A stretch of 64,000 bases of DNA from Ustilago trichophora (taxonomy: Eukaryota; Basidiomycota; Ustilaginomycetes; Ustilaginales; Ustilaginaceae), in contig OOIN01000028.1 of assembly GCA_900323505.1 (NCBI GenBank), positions 62,001-126,000 of the forward strand. Direction: 5' to 3'. Positions 39,419-49,693 of the stretch are shown piece by piece. Position numbers and translations under genes: made by a program. Position 1 is the stretch's first letter; each line of letters begins with the position of its first letter. Below the pieces are notes generated by a model. That model made no database searches. It was not told the origin of the DNA and saw only the letters and a program-made list of their open reading frames with translations.

Positions 39419-41167
39419 CTAATCCCTAAGCTCGTCTTCCCCGGCGATGATTGCCTGCAACTCTTCAGTTGGAGTTCGAACGACTGGAGTAGATGGTTCA
39501 GTGTCTTCGACAATGTTGATAGAAGTGGTGGAAGGATAATATCTCTTTAGTCGATCGAGATGCACCCGTTCTTCCTTTCCGTCGATGATGCTCTTGATCA
39601 AGAAAGTTTTGCGCTTCTTCGACATCACCATGAACGGACCAACCCACCTCGGTGCAAGCTTTGCACGAGTGGAGTATGTTGACTCATAGAGAGTTTGATG
39701 CCGAAGTACGAGATCCCCAAGTTCGATACTTGCACCCAAAGCCCTAGGTTTGCTTTTGTCGGACCTAATCGCTTGTGCTGTCTCCAAAGTTGACAAGGCT
39801 TCTACCCGGCGTACGTCGATGAAAGCTCGTTGCATTTGCACATCACTCAACGTTGGAGTGCCAGTGGCTGCGGGAACACGATCAGCCATAACGTAGCCGA
39901 AGAGTAGCTCCGTTGGGGAGAGATTGGAGAAGTCGTTTATAGGACGGCGATTGAGCTCTCGCGTGGCTGATGAGAGGTGTTCGGTCCATGGGAAAGCAAG
40001 CGACGTCGTTACAGCATTCTCCATGGCGGCAGCGCAGAGACGTCGAAGAGTTTGCAGGATTAAGCCGTTATTTCGCTCGACAAGACCGTTGACCCAAGGT
40101 GCATAGGCGGGTGTGATCTGTTGATCAACACCGTGCTCGGTCAGGAAATCGTAAACTTCTGCGCAGTCGAAGTGGCTCCCACCGTCTGTAATGATGGTAG
40201 ACGGTAGGGTAGAGAGAGTGTTGTGGAGTGTTTGAAGACTCGCGACAACATCGACTCCACGAGCCTGTGACAAAGGAAACGTCCACAAGTAGCGCGAGAA
40301 ATAGTCAACGATGACCAAGAGCTTTGACTTGCCATGTGAATTCGGTAGAGAGACGAAGTCCATAGCCCAGGTTTCCATGGGAGCTGCAACAACGATAGGA
40401 TCCACTTGCGATCGATGACGCGGACCATAGAGTTGACAGGCCTGACACGTCCTGAGGACCCCTTTGGCATCGGCGTACAGCTTTGGCCAGGTAACCATCT
40501 CTTGTATCCTGAGCTTTTTTACCAACATGTTGACCCCGGCGTGTCCAAGTTGATGTACTTGCGCGAGCTTGTGTATACCTTGTGAGCGTGGCAACACATC
40601 GAGTAAGAGACCATCCTGTTCGTAGACAAGCTTGCTGTCCACCAACCGATATCTTTTTAGTCGTCGCAGCTTGTCTCGTTGAGCTTGAGTACTGGGCATT
40701 TCGAGCAGAAGCAAGAATCGGAGGATAGGTTCCAGCTCGTCTCCTTCGAACCGTTGCAAGAGAGGGCCAGCTTCCTTATCGATGACCAGGTAATGATTCA
40801 CAATATCTTGGGTAGAAGATTGTGGTTCGTAAGCGAGAGGGGAGCTTGCCTCGTTGAAGGAAGCAGGTTGATCATGGCTGACGTTATAAGCAGGGAGGTA
40901 CGACTCGCAGACCATGAGGTCTCTGTCATCTGGGAGGACGGGGACAAGAGGCTCGTCGTCATCCGGTGCTACTGGCCGATGTGAGAGACCGTGTGCCAGT
41001 TGGTGACGTCGACCAGCACAGTGTTCGACTTTGATGATATTATGAGCCAACAGTTGCTCTCGCCAACGAGCATGGGCAACTGGCATCTTGTCGTTGCGCA
41101 AGATATCTCGTAGTGCAATACAATCGGTTACCAAGATGATAGGTTGTCCGAAAGTAAAGGCTGAGAA
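39419..41167 (-). pseudogene. Ty3/gypsy RNase H end and integrase (pol, third segment)
   Basis: This segment continues the RT/RNase H frame after an in-frame TGA at 41168-41170. The RNase H end shows FGQPIILVTDC and HCAGRRHQLAHGLSHRP. The integrase zinc site (HQLGH...CQAC), then the catalytic core with Asp in WAMDFVSLPN, Asp in IITDGGSHFD and Glu in NGLVERNNG, are all kept. A C-terminal GPF-like module (LAPRWVGPFMVMSKKRKTF) follows, and no chromodomain is visible. The stop separates it from RT, so the product needs readthrough or is lost. Confidence 0.85.
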
Positions 41168-42487
41168 TCAACAGAGCGCGAACTTTGCAGCAACCAGTTC
41201 TCCGAGATGAGCAGAGTATCGTGATTCGGCGTCAGTGCATTTCTTGGAAGCGTAGGAAATAGGGAAAACGACTTTCTTGAGGGTGACGCCAGGGGACGGG
41301 ATGACTTCGGGATCGTTGAGCAAGTTCCATCGACCATCAGGACCTTTCTGCATGACGTGCTCTTGAAGCAATGCGGCACCGATGCCTTCAGAGCTCCAAT
41401 CAGAATGAACAATAAATGGTCTATCCCAACGTGGCTCCTTGAGAACACGACTGTTGACAAGCGCATTTTTTACTCGTAGGAAAGCCGCGGTGTGGTCTGG
41501 CGTCCAAGCTTCAACTAGTCCAGCATCATAATCTACGATGCCGACAGTGAGCGAGTCGAGCGGTGCAAAGACCTTAGCAAAGTCTGGGACTTTGGAGCGC
41601 AAATAGGAGCACACTCCTCGGAAAGTCATAAGCTCGCGAACCGTCTTGGGAACCGGCCAGTTGAGGATGGCTTTGAGACGAGAAGGATCTGCACGGATAC
41701 CGTCAAGTCCAATCAATTGTCCACAGAAAGTGATGTTCTCGTGCAGGAACTGACACTTCTGTACCGAAAGAGTGAAACCGGTGTCAATGGCGCGGTCTAA
41801 GAAGGCTCGAAGCCAGCAGAAGTAGGAATCGAAGTCTTGATGACCCGTAGCCACGTCGTCCATCCAAAAGTCCGAATCTCTGTCGAAGAGGTCTTCGAAG
41901 GCTGTAGTAATGAACCTATAGTAAAGCGAAGGTCCAACCTTGAAACCAAAAGGCATGACAGTATATCCGACGAAACCGAAGTCTTCAACGTAGGTTACCG
42001 AGAGAAGAGTCGCAAGTCGCGAGTTTGCCATGATGAAGAAACCAGCGCAGCCATCGCCTTTGAAAAGAAATCGCTTTCCAGACAATTTGGAAGCCTTGAC
42101 TTCGATGTCACCGGGCACGAACGGATTATCCTTCATGTAGTGGTTAACTGGTGCATAGTTGTGCACAAGACGATAGCGACCTTTGGAAGCTTCCACAGTT
42201 GGAGGAGTGGCAACAATGCTTGGAGGAGGCAGAGACGCGTCGTACTCAAGTCCAGCTTCTTTGAGCGCTGCATTAGCTTGGAGCTTGAGCTCTTCAAGAG
42301 AGACGTTTGAGTCGATCTCTGCTGCTGGTTTCGGGACGATCCTTGTCTCGGAGATCCATCGTACCTCATTCTCAGGGATTTTAACCATGAAACCGTTGTC
42401 GAGGAGTTCTCTAACTTTGGAGTGTAAGAAGTCCTTTTGCGGCGGCAACAACGCTTGAGTCTTCGACCTTCGCTTGGTAGGTGGTGG
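41168..42487 (-). pseudogene. Ty3/gypsy reverse transcriptase and RNase H (pol, second segment)
   Basis: It follows an in-frame TAG (42488-42490) and ends at an in-frame TGA (41168-41170); no ATG starts it, so it would only be made by readthrough. RT motifs are LLDNGFMVKIPE, YRLVHNYAPVN, LFKGDGCAGFF, GYTVMPFGFKVGPSLYYRF and the catalytic WMDDVATG (a YxDD-type box with Trp in place of Tyr), then FLHENITFCGQLIG. The RNase H start is FIVHSDWSSEGIGAALLQ, with ISYASKKCTDAESRYS and HLGELVAAKFAL. All core acids are kept. Confidence 0.88.
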
Positions 42488-44310
42488 CTAACTCGTCAGG
42501 ATAGGATCACAGATGACCTCGGCATTCTGCTTGCACTCAGCTGTTGTTTCGGCAAATGCCAAGTGCTTAGCACGGAGAAGGGCTGCGAGATGCCGACGTT
42601 GAGCTTGTGTACCGACTGTTCCGAAGCGAGTGAGAAGACTCTCTAAGACCCGTTCGGACCTCTCTTCAGAATCGTCGTCAGGTTTGCCATTGACTCGATA
42701 AGGACGGAAGCGTCGATAGATCCGAGAACGAGTGTCGAGGTAGTCTGGGTCTTCGTTGACCACTGGTAGACGGCGTTGCAAATCTTGGAGCTCTTGCTCG
42801 TCGACAGGAAGATCAAACCGTACTGAGAGTGATACCATGGGTTTGTGATCCATATCAACTAGCTCGTCGAAAGGAGTAAGATCAAGTGCTTCGTCTACCT
42901 CATCCTCCAGTTCCTCGTGCAAGTCATCGTCCAAGGAAAGGGACGACATATCGAGCATAGTGTGGGAGGAAGAGAGGGCTTCCAACTGCTCTACACTAGC
43001 ATACGGCTGGGCCGCAATGAGGAGCTTGACAGCCGACATCGGCGTGTCAGGAACCAAGTCGGGATTCGCTTGCTGATGGGTGGGAATGAGTCTAGCCCAT
43101 CGGCGGAAGAGAGAACCAGAGTTGTATTGAGGGACGAAGAGCAGATCGAGCTCATAGAAGTGCAAAGCACCAACCTTTACCTTCCAAGGTCGTCCAAGTA
43201 GCATAGCCGTGATGGTGCTTGGCATGACTTCGTACTCGACTTCGACAGGATCAGTATTGATGCCATCAACGTCTCGTACGGTGATCTGCAGCTTTACGAC
43301 ACCAAGAGACTGTACAACTTGACCGCTCGCCATCCTAAGGTGGATATCAGATGGCGTCGGCTCGAGACCTGTTAGCGCGACCAAAGATTGAGAAATCGTA
43401 TTGACCATCGCTCCTTCATCCACACCGGCAATGCAGGCGTAATCATTGGACTCCGTAGAAAATTGCACTGCGACGGTGAAAAGTTGATTCTTACTTGCGT
43501 GTGCTTTGTGTTGAAGGGCACGAAGATCAACTTGAGGCCGGGGATGAGATTGTCGGCGAGGAAGATTTACGGCTGGAGGAGGTGGAACGAGCGATTCAGG
43601 TAAAGGTGGTGTAACCACCGAAGGAGAACGAGAAATGCGAGGCGAAGGTGGCGGTGTCGTGGGTATGGAAGTAACAGTTTGTTCGGCAAGAGAGTCCAAA
43701 ACAGGCTGAGATGCAGGAGAGAGAGCAGAAAGAGGGCTCATCTCAGCATGAGAGTGTTCGTCAGAGAGGGACGAAATGTTATGTCCAACACCAGACGAAT
43801 CACCGAGACCAGTTCGCAAATCATAAGTAGGGGAAAGGAAAGGGGAAGACGGAACAGATCGAGTGTGCGACACAAGCGCATCATCTTGCTCCTTTTCAGG
43901 AGCTGCTTTATCGAGAGAAGTGCTCTTGCCTTCCTCAACGTCAGCTAAGGTACACTCACTTCTTAATCCGACGAACAGAGATTCTCTCCTTTCCTCAGAG
44001 GAAGGGGGCATGGCTCGCACTGCGGTGCCAGCACCAGTCAGCAAACGAGCACCTTTTTGAGAAGATACTCGAGGGAGAAGTAAGTGTTCTTGACGAACGT
44101 GAGGAGTGGGCTTGAGACACTCCAACTTATTGGCAGGAATGGAATCATAAACAGGAACAGTAGCAGGGAACGAGGAAGACTGCTGCGTCGACGCAGGAGA
44201 AGTAACCGTAGCAAGAGGAACAGTCGACGAGCCAATGAGGAGACCCAGAGTAGCGTGAACGGCCGAGCGAGTAGGGTCTTGATAGATCGCCGGCCTTACT
44301 GGTTTCCCTG
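42488..44310 (-). pseudogene. Ty3/gypsy protease region (pol, first segment)
   Basis: The frame is -1 relative to gag and is open back into the gag end near 44310, so a -1 frameshift would join them. The N-terminal 190 residues are Ser/Pro-rich. The retropepsin-like domain has ACIAGVDEGAMVNTISQSL, ASGQVVQSLGVVKL and AMLLGRPW. The D-S/T-G active-site triad of the family reads DEG here, so activity is doubtful unless this is a family variant. An acidic linker follows and the frame ends at a TAG that is in the same frame as RT. Confidence 0.75.
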
Positions 44311-45570
44311 GCCCCTTTGCTGCATGACGGCCTGAGAGAACATACGACGATAGTTCTGTTCAGCTTGGTCAAGAGCTCGTTCGTTGGTGTCTTTGCAGAA
44401 GCGGTATTGATGACCCTTTTTGCCACATCGATGACACTCGCCAGTACCCAGATGCTCCGTACCAGGGTAAAGGGGATAGGCATGAGTCAAGGGCGGTTGA
44501 AGGTGCACACGAGGATGCTGCATCCTATACTTCTTGAGAGCCTCCTGATAATCCTGATGGCCTTTGTCCGTGTCAGGGAACATCAGCTGTGGGATCGTAC
44601 TAACGTTGACGGGGAGGGTGGGTGGAGGCATGATTCAAAGAGTATCACCCTTACCATCACTGCCAGAAGGAGACGGCGAAGGGGAAAGAGTCTCGAAGCG
44701 AGGTCGTTTCTCCTCGGGAGGGGTAGGGGGAAGGGAGCCACGACGACGAAGATTGTTGAGGATGACCGTGATGTCATTAAGACGAGTACTGACTTTGGCC
44801 AGCTCGTCGTGAGTAGCAACGACCTTCTCATAGACCGTGGTTGGCAGAGCTCGGCAAAGGTTGACCGCCTCGGAGATCGATTTGGGCATGGTGCCGAGAT
44901 GAGAGAGTAGACCTTCGGGAAGGGCAGTCCAAAACTGAATAGTCATGTATTCCTCGGAGACAAAGGAAGTGTCGACTTTGGTGGCGAGATCCAGTACATC
45001 AGCGAGCCACAGACGCCAAGCCTTGACATCGCGAAGATCTTCGATCGTCTTGGGTGTCTTGACGGTGTCTTGAAAGTCCTGGTAACGTGTAGCTGGAGTG
45101 TCGCGGACTTTACGAGCATCACCGTATTGGAGGAGAAAAGCCGCTTCGAGCAACTCAAAGTCCCCTTTGGTCGAGGGACTCTGCTTGCTGAGCCAGTCGC
45201 GTGCGGATTCGGTCATAAGAGCCTTGAAGTACTTCAGCTTTTGAGCTGGATGATCGTCAATACCCCTGTCGAGACAAAAGATTTCAAAGTCCTCGAGCCA
45301 AGACTGTGCATCGACGTCGCGAACACCACCCGTGAACTTGGGGATCATGCTGTTGACGGCGACGGTCGGTTTTGAGACAGGAGGTGACAGCGACATCTTG
45401 AAACCTTTAAGTTCTTCTGACAGACAAGGGATAGTGAGAGGGACTTGAAGATCTTGTTGCGGATCGTAAGACGGGGCGAAGTATCGAGGGAAAGAATGTC
45501 GTCGAGGCGGCGAAAGTGGAGCAACCTCGGGATTAAGACCTGCCAGTCGCCTTGAGTGACGATCAGGCAT
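44296..45570 (-). pseudogene. Ty3/gypsy gag with an in-frame stop between capsid and nucleocapsid parts
   Basis: The capsid part starts at an ATG at 45570 (311 residues) and has PKFTGGVRDVDAQSWLEDFE and KYFKALMTESARDWLS, typical of retrotransposon gag. An in-frame TGA at 44635-44637 is followed directly by ATC ATG and a further 111 codons in the same frame, ending with one zinc knuckle, CHRCGKKGHQYRFC (CX2CX4HX4C). One nonsense change would account for the split; alternatively the ATG at 44631 restarts a separate nucleocapsid. Confidence 0.85.
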
Positions 45571-46208
45571 GCGTTTGGGACGTAGGAAGGAGGTTGAATG
45601 AAGTCAACGGCGCAAGCAGCAGCCAACGTCGTTGAAGAAGCGATGAGAGCGAACACAAGTAGTAGTCAAAAGTAATTGCCGATTAGAATGTGTCACCGAC
45701 CGAGAAAAAGGATAACGGCGATGCGAAGACGAGAAGATTGAAGACCGTGAAGAGAGTTCAAAACGGCTTCGAAAAGGTCTTGAAGCGATTGCGAGACGAA
45801 GGTCAAAATTGGACAGTCAAGGATGCAATGAGATCTTGAGAAAACCGTATTGAGACCTAGAAGAGGTCTAGAAACGGGTTGAAAGCGATTAAGGAGCAAG
45901 TGTTGACTCGCCGCGATCGATGAGATTGCAAAGAAGCGGATGGATTCGCCGCTAGTAGTCGAAAAGTAGTCGTAATGAACAGATTGAAAGTCGAGAGAAG
46001 GGAGACGAGGTCGTAGGCCTCCGGATCAGAGCAATCACGGAGATAGTAGAGAGTGAGAGAAAGGATAAGTTTGTCGCGATCCTAAGCTTAAGATCGCGAG
46101 AGCAGAAGTGGATGGATTCGCGATACAATCGCGAAGAGATGTCGTATTGAAGGAGGAAAAAGACGTCGAATAAGGTGAAGACCGCCGTTTCCGGGTTGGC
46201 CCCCCAAA
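45571..46208 (-). other. 5' leader of the LTR retrotransposon with candidate primer-binding site
   Basis: A 638-bp non-coding leader. Immediately inside the 5' LTR, on the minus strand, is TTTGGGGGGCCAACCCGG (46191-46208), a TGG-containing candidate primer-binding site; I cannot match it to a specific tRNA. Confidence 0.5.
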
Positions 46209-46468
46209 TGTAGCGAGTTCAGGAAGATAAGATGAAGGTAAGCTCAAGTCCGAGCTTCGCACGAAGGTAGTATGAAGATAGGCTGATTATAAGATGATGG
46301 TAGTTGGAGACGAAACTGAGCTAATCGTGAAGGAGAATATTTGATCACACGCGACGAGTGTGCGCGGACCACATTTGGACTTGGTCACCGGATCCGACCT
46401 CGATAATTAATCGGCTGGATCGGATAGATCGGCGAACTCGCGATGATCATCGACCTCGACTCGGAACA
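46209..46468 (-). repeat. 5' LTR (260 bp)
   Basis: It matches 38931-39190 at 258 of 260 positions and is followed on the plus strand by the CCGT duplication and the interrupted inverted repeat of the Tc1/mariner element. Confidence 0.97.
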
Positions 46469-46491
46469 CCGTTCACACACTTTTGGACACG

Positions 46492-46508
46492 TACTGTACT
46501 GTACTGTA
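46492..46508. repeat. TA-(CTG/CAG)-TA array at right end of the Tc1/mariner element
   Basis: The element ends with CTG at 46494-46496 and is followed by TA CTG TA CTG TA, ending at 46508. Confidence 0.85.
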
Positions 46509-46817
46509 CCTTACCGAGTTGCAATGAGAGAGTGTGGTAACTGTGTATCGAGATATGAAATTCTGTATCCTACCCCGATCTGAACCTCCACTTTGCAGCG
46601 TATTGTGTGCGTGTCTGTGCACTTCTGCGTGGCGCTGCATTTGGTGAGAGTGACAGAGAGAGTGAGAGAGAGTGCATCAGCACAGTGCGCATTTCACAAT
46701 TCCAACAAATAGAGAGCCCACACGACAGCCATAAGCGTTTCTACTCTTTCCTTCAAACACCATCATCTCTTTCAAACACACACGGCAAACACCAGCCGAC
46801 AATCTCATACCGCCATA
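46509..46817. other. Intergenic, 309 bp, upstream of the RING gene
   Basis: A GA-rich microsatellite-like stretch (46645-46674) and a CA-rich leader; nothing else is assigned. Confidence 0.4.
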
Positions 46818-48755
46818 ATGGATCCACCATCCTCAGACCGCCGCGACGGCGGCGCCGGCGGTGACACGGCTTCTCGCAACATCAACCAGATGGCTTTTTG
46901 TCACGAATGCGGTATCGAGATCCGTCCACTCATGACTCCAGATCCTACCTGTCCTCGTTGCAACGGTCAATTTGTCGAGATCATCGACGAGAACTCGAGT
47001 TCAAATGCGGATGGGCTTGGAGACGATGATGATCCGTTTGCCGCTGTTCATGGTGATCCATTTCCGGGGTTCAGCTTCCGCACGGGGGGAATAGGTGGTT
47101 CTGCCGCTCCACCACTTTCCTTTGTCCAAGGTGGATCGGGTGGTCAGCTCCCAGGCGGACTAGGAGAGCTGCTCATGGCGCTTGCTACTGGTGCTGCACG
47201 ACCGCCTTCTGCTGCTGCTAGTGGTGGCGCGGCGAGAGGGCCTCAATCGCCTGGATCCGAAACAGATCGTACATCGACCTCGGAGCAGGATGGCGACAGA
47301 GCACGTAGTGGCAGCGGTAGCAGCCAAGCACAAGATCAAAACACCACCCGCTCTGGCTCTACATCCTTCGGCCCCTTGGGTTTGCAGTGGAATATTCAAT
47401 ACGGCTCTGGTGGAGGTGATCCGTATCAGCGAGCCGCTCAACACCAAGCGGAACACAATGCCCGCTCGCAACAACAGCAACAGTCAGACTTCCGCTCGCC
47501 ACCTACACTCTCTAATTTTCTCCGCTTCGCCTTTGGCCCTGACTCTGACACCGATCCTATCCCTCGGCCCAACCAAGACACTTATTTCCACGACGACGGT
47601 ATGGGCGGAGCAGGCGGAGTCGCAGATGGTCGCCATTTCAACCACGACAATCGAGGCACATACCACCAGCCTCCACAGTCACCCAACAGCAGCACCAACA
47701 ACAATAACAACAACAACACTCGTGCAGATGCAGACCTGCCACCGGAGCTCTCTGCCCTGCGTAACCTGTTCACGGGGCTGTTTGGCGAACCGGGCGCACA
47801 GGGCGGGTCGCTGTTGGACATTCTAGCATCCGGCGCACATGGTGGAGGCGTGGGACCGAGGGGTCAATGGGGAGACTATGTGCTAGGCCAGCAAGGCTTG
47901 GATGACATTATCAGCCAGCTCATGGAACAGACACAGGGCAGCAACGCACCCCCGCCTGCGACCGAGGATGTCATCGACAAGTTGGAAAGATTCACGTTGA
48001 ACGACAAGCAGAGGATCGAGAAGGCCAAGAATCAAGATTGTCCCACTTGCAAAGATGAATTCCTACCTTCTTCCGACTCGAACGAAGAAAAGCAGGACGA
48101 GGAAGAGGAACAGCAACAAGACCTCATTTCGATGCCATGCGGGCACATCTTCCACGTCGACTGCCTCGTCCCTTGGCTACGACTGCATGGAACATGCCCC
48201 GTTTGCCGAATCTCGATCGCCAAACCTAGCGAAAATGAAACATCATCGAACAGCAACAGCGCCAACCAGAGTTGGCAGGCAAGCAATCCAACCGATGACC
48301 CATCCGAAACGGTCCCTGGCAGCTGGCCATCCCCACCCAACCCGTTTGCGTCGTTGTTTGGTGCTATTCCTGTCGCCAATCCTGGCGTGACCATTCCGCG
48401 TGATTCCCCCTCGGCAACAGCAACAGAGACTCAGAGATTTCATCCTCAACCTGCGACAAGCACTACCGTTACTAGCACCATTTATGCATCTCCACCTCCT
48501 ACCGCAGGAAACGTCCAGGTGGTTAACAGCATCGTTTCCAGTCCACCCATTGTAAGCGATCGAGACGAGTTTTTTGCAACATCGACACCGACAGCAGAAC
48601 AAGAGGATGAGATGAGTGGAGGTGCGGGAAGGGAGGATATGAGGGAGCGGATGAGAAGGGCAGCTGAATCGAGGATTGGTGGGGTGGAGCAAGGTCAAGA
48701 TCACAATCGGCAAAGGGGAGGACTTGCTAATTTGGAGCCGGACGAACTTGATTGA
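46818..48755 (+). CDS. RING-H2 E3 ubiquitin ligase (RNF115/126-like)
   Basis: A 645-residue protein from the ATG at 46818, single exon. The N-terminal zinc ribbon FCHECGIEIRPL...CPRCNGQFVE (two CxxC pairs, residues about 28-50) resembles the BZF of RNF115/126, which binds ubiquitin. A long Gly/Ser/Asn-rich region follows. The RING-H2 domain is at about residues 407-462 with CPTC, CGHIFHVDC and CPVC in the C3H2C3 order; an acidic Gln/Glu-rich insert lies between the first and second Cys pairs. The rest is Ser/Thr/Pro-rich and disordered. It probably adds ubiquitin to unknown substrates. It converges with MAD2. Confidence 0.88.
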   Translation: MDPPSSDRRDGGAGGDTASRNINQMAFCHECGIEIRPLMTPDPTCPRCNGQFVEIIDENSSSNADGLGDDDDPFAAVHGDPFPGFSFRTGGIGGSAAPPLSFVQGGSGGQLPGGLGELLMALATGAARPPSAAASGGAARGPQSPGSETDRTSTSEQDGDRARSGSGSSQAQDQNTTRSGSTSFGPLGLQWNIQYGSGGGDPYQRAAQHQAEHNARSQQQQQSDFRSPPTLSNFLRFAFGPDSDTDPIPRPNQDTYFHDDGMGGAGGVADGRHFNHDNRGTYHQPPQSPNSSTNNNNNNNTRADADLPPELSALRNLFTGLFGEPGAQGGSLLDILASGAHGGGVGPRGQWGDYVLGQQGLDDIISQLMEQTQGSNAPPPATEDVIDKLERFTLNDKQRIEKAKNQDCPTCKDEFLPSSDSNEEKQDEEEEQQQDLISMPCGHIFHVDCLVPWLRLHGTCPVCRISIAKPSENETSSNSNSANQSWQASNPTDDPSETVPGSWPSPPNPFASLFGAIPVANPGVTIPRDSPSATATETQRFHPQPATSTTVTSTIYASPPPTAGNVQVVNSIVSSPPIVSDRDEFFATSTPTAEQEDEMSGGAGREDMRERMRRAAESRIGGVEQGQDHNRQRGGLANLEPDELD

Positions 48756-49018
48756 TAGCAAGGGGCTAGGGAGAAGTGATGAAGGAATGTGTTTTAGCAA
48801 TTTGTCAATGTCATTCCTGTTCGTCTTTTTGTGCATTTGTTATTTGTCTACGGCTTTGCAAGGGGGGTTTGGGAGGGATAGCTGTGAGAATTTGATACTT
48901 TGTTTTCCAACTTTGCCAACCTCCCTCCTCCTCGCACATCTCATCTTTCACATTGCACTCACACTCACTCGTCTAGATATTTAAAAAAAAATAAAAAATT
49001 CTGAACTCCTACAACAAT

Positions 49019-49693
49019 TTATTCATCATCTTCTTCCCTTCTATACGCAACCATGGCATCTACTCTATGAACATGTGTGCTGAAGCTTCTCAATCTAACC
49101 TGTTCTGCCTGACCTTCTGCAATGAGTCTCGCATCGCTATCGATCCATTCTGCCGGAGCTTCTGCGTCTTTATTGGTATAAGCTAGGATTTGAAATGCAC
49201 AAGGTTCCTCCAGTACTGGAAGGAAGGTGCAACTTGCTGTGATTTGTTTGATGATAGCTGCGATTTCGGCTCTCACCTGTGCATCTGTTTTTTTAACCGC
49301 TGATGTCTTTTCTCCCCCTTCCGTTGCTTTTGAATTGATTGAATCTTCAGAGAGACCAGGGTTGAGAACTTCAACGTCGAATTGCCATCTTTCCCTAGTT
49401 TCTCCCGAATCTTTTTCCACAATGACGACTACCAAACGCGTAACATCGCCCCTTTCAAGCCAGGTCTTGAGTTGGGACATGGCGGTTTCGAGATACTCGG
49501 CAAGACCGTCATCGGTGGTAACGAGCATTTGAAGACCGTACTTTTTCACCGTCTTAAAGTCGTCGGATGGATAGATGTTGCGTTGGTACAGAATCGACTG
49601 CACCGAATAGTTGAAGAATTCATGCACCAACGCGGTTGACCCTTTGAGGGTGAGATGCGTTCGAGTTGCGGCTGTTGCTTGAGCGGTGGCCAT
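49019..49693 (-). CDS. MAD2: Spindle assembly checkpoint HORMA protein Mad2
   Basis: A 224-residue protein from the ATG at 49693; the frame is open upstream to 49954 without conserved sequence. The HORMA domain spans nearly the whole protein: LKGSTALVHEFFNYSVQSILYQRNIYP, KKYGLQMLVTTD, LERGDVTRLVVVI, WQFDVEV, then FLPVLEEPCAFQILAYTN and LRSFSTHVHRVDAMVAYR, the safety-belt C-terminus that closes around Mad1 or Cdc20. An insert of about 20 residues rich in Ser, Lys and Glu (after WQFDVEVLNP) makes it slightly longer than yeast Mad2 (about 200 residues). No intron is needed. Confidence 0.95.
   Translation of the reverse strand: MATAQATAATRTHLTLKGSTALVHEFFNYSVQSILYQRNIYPSDDFKTVKKYGLQMLVTTDDGLAEYLETAMSQLKTWLERGDVTRLVVVIVEKDSGETRERWQFDVEVLNPGLSEDSINSKATEGGEKTSAVKKTDAQVRAEIAAIIKQITASCTFLPVLEEPCAFQILAYTNKDAEAPAEWIDSDARLIAEGQAEQVRLRSFSTHVHRVDAMVAYRREEDDE

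Larger units (their letters stand above)
38931..46468 (-). mobile_element. Ty3/gypsy LTR retrotransposon (7.5 kb, nearly identical LTRs)
   Basis: Two 260-bp direct repeats bound the element (38931-39190 and 46209-46468), starting TG and ending CA. They differ at two positions only, both C/T in CpG context. The flanking 4-bp duplication CCGT (38927-38930 and 46469-46472) can be verified because the element sits in one inverted repeat of the Tc1/mariner element, whose other copy gives the uninterrupted sequence. Gene order on the minus strand is gag, protease, RT, RNase H, integrase, which defines Ty3/gypsy. The coding region is complete in length but is interrupted by three in-frame stops. Confidence 0.97.
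37885..46496 (-). mobile_element. Decayed Tc1/mariner-type transposon, interrupted by an LTR retrotransposon
   Basis: The outer ends are inverted repeats: the left end starts CAGTACGTGTCCAAAAGTG at 37885 and continues TGTGAACGGGTCTAA; the right end (reverse complement from 46496) is the same sequence up to ACGG, where the LTR element interrupts it, and continues on the other side of that element at 38930. Restored, the inverted repeats agree over about 34 bp. Both ends abut TA, and CAG at the tip is typical of this superfamily. Without the LTR element and its 4-bp duplication, the element is about 1070 bp. Its interior has many stops and few CpG. TA duplication cannot be proven because both flanks are TA-CTG arrays. 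Confidence 0.85.
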
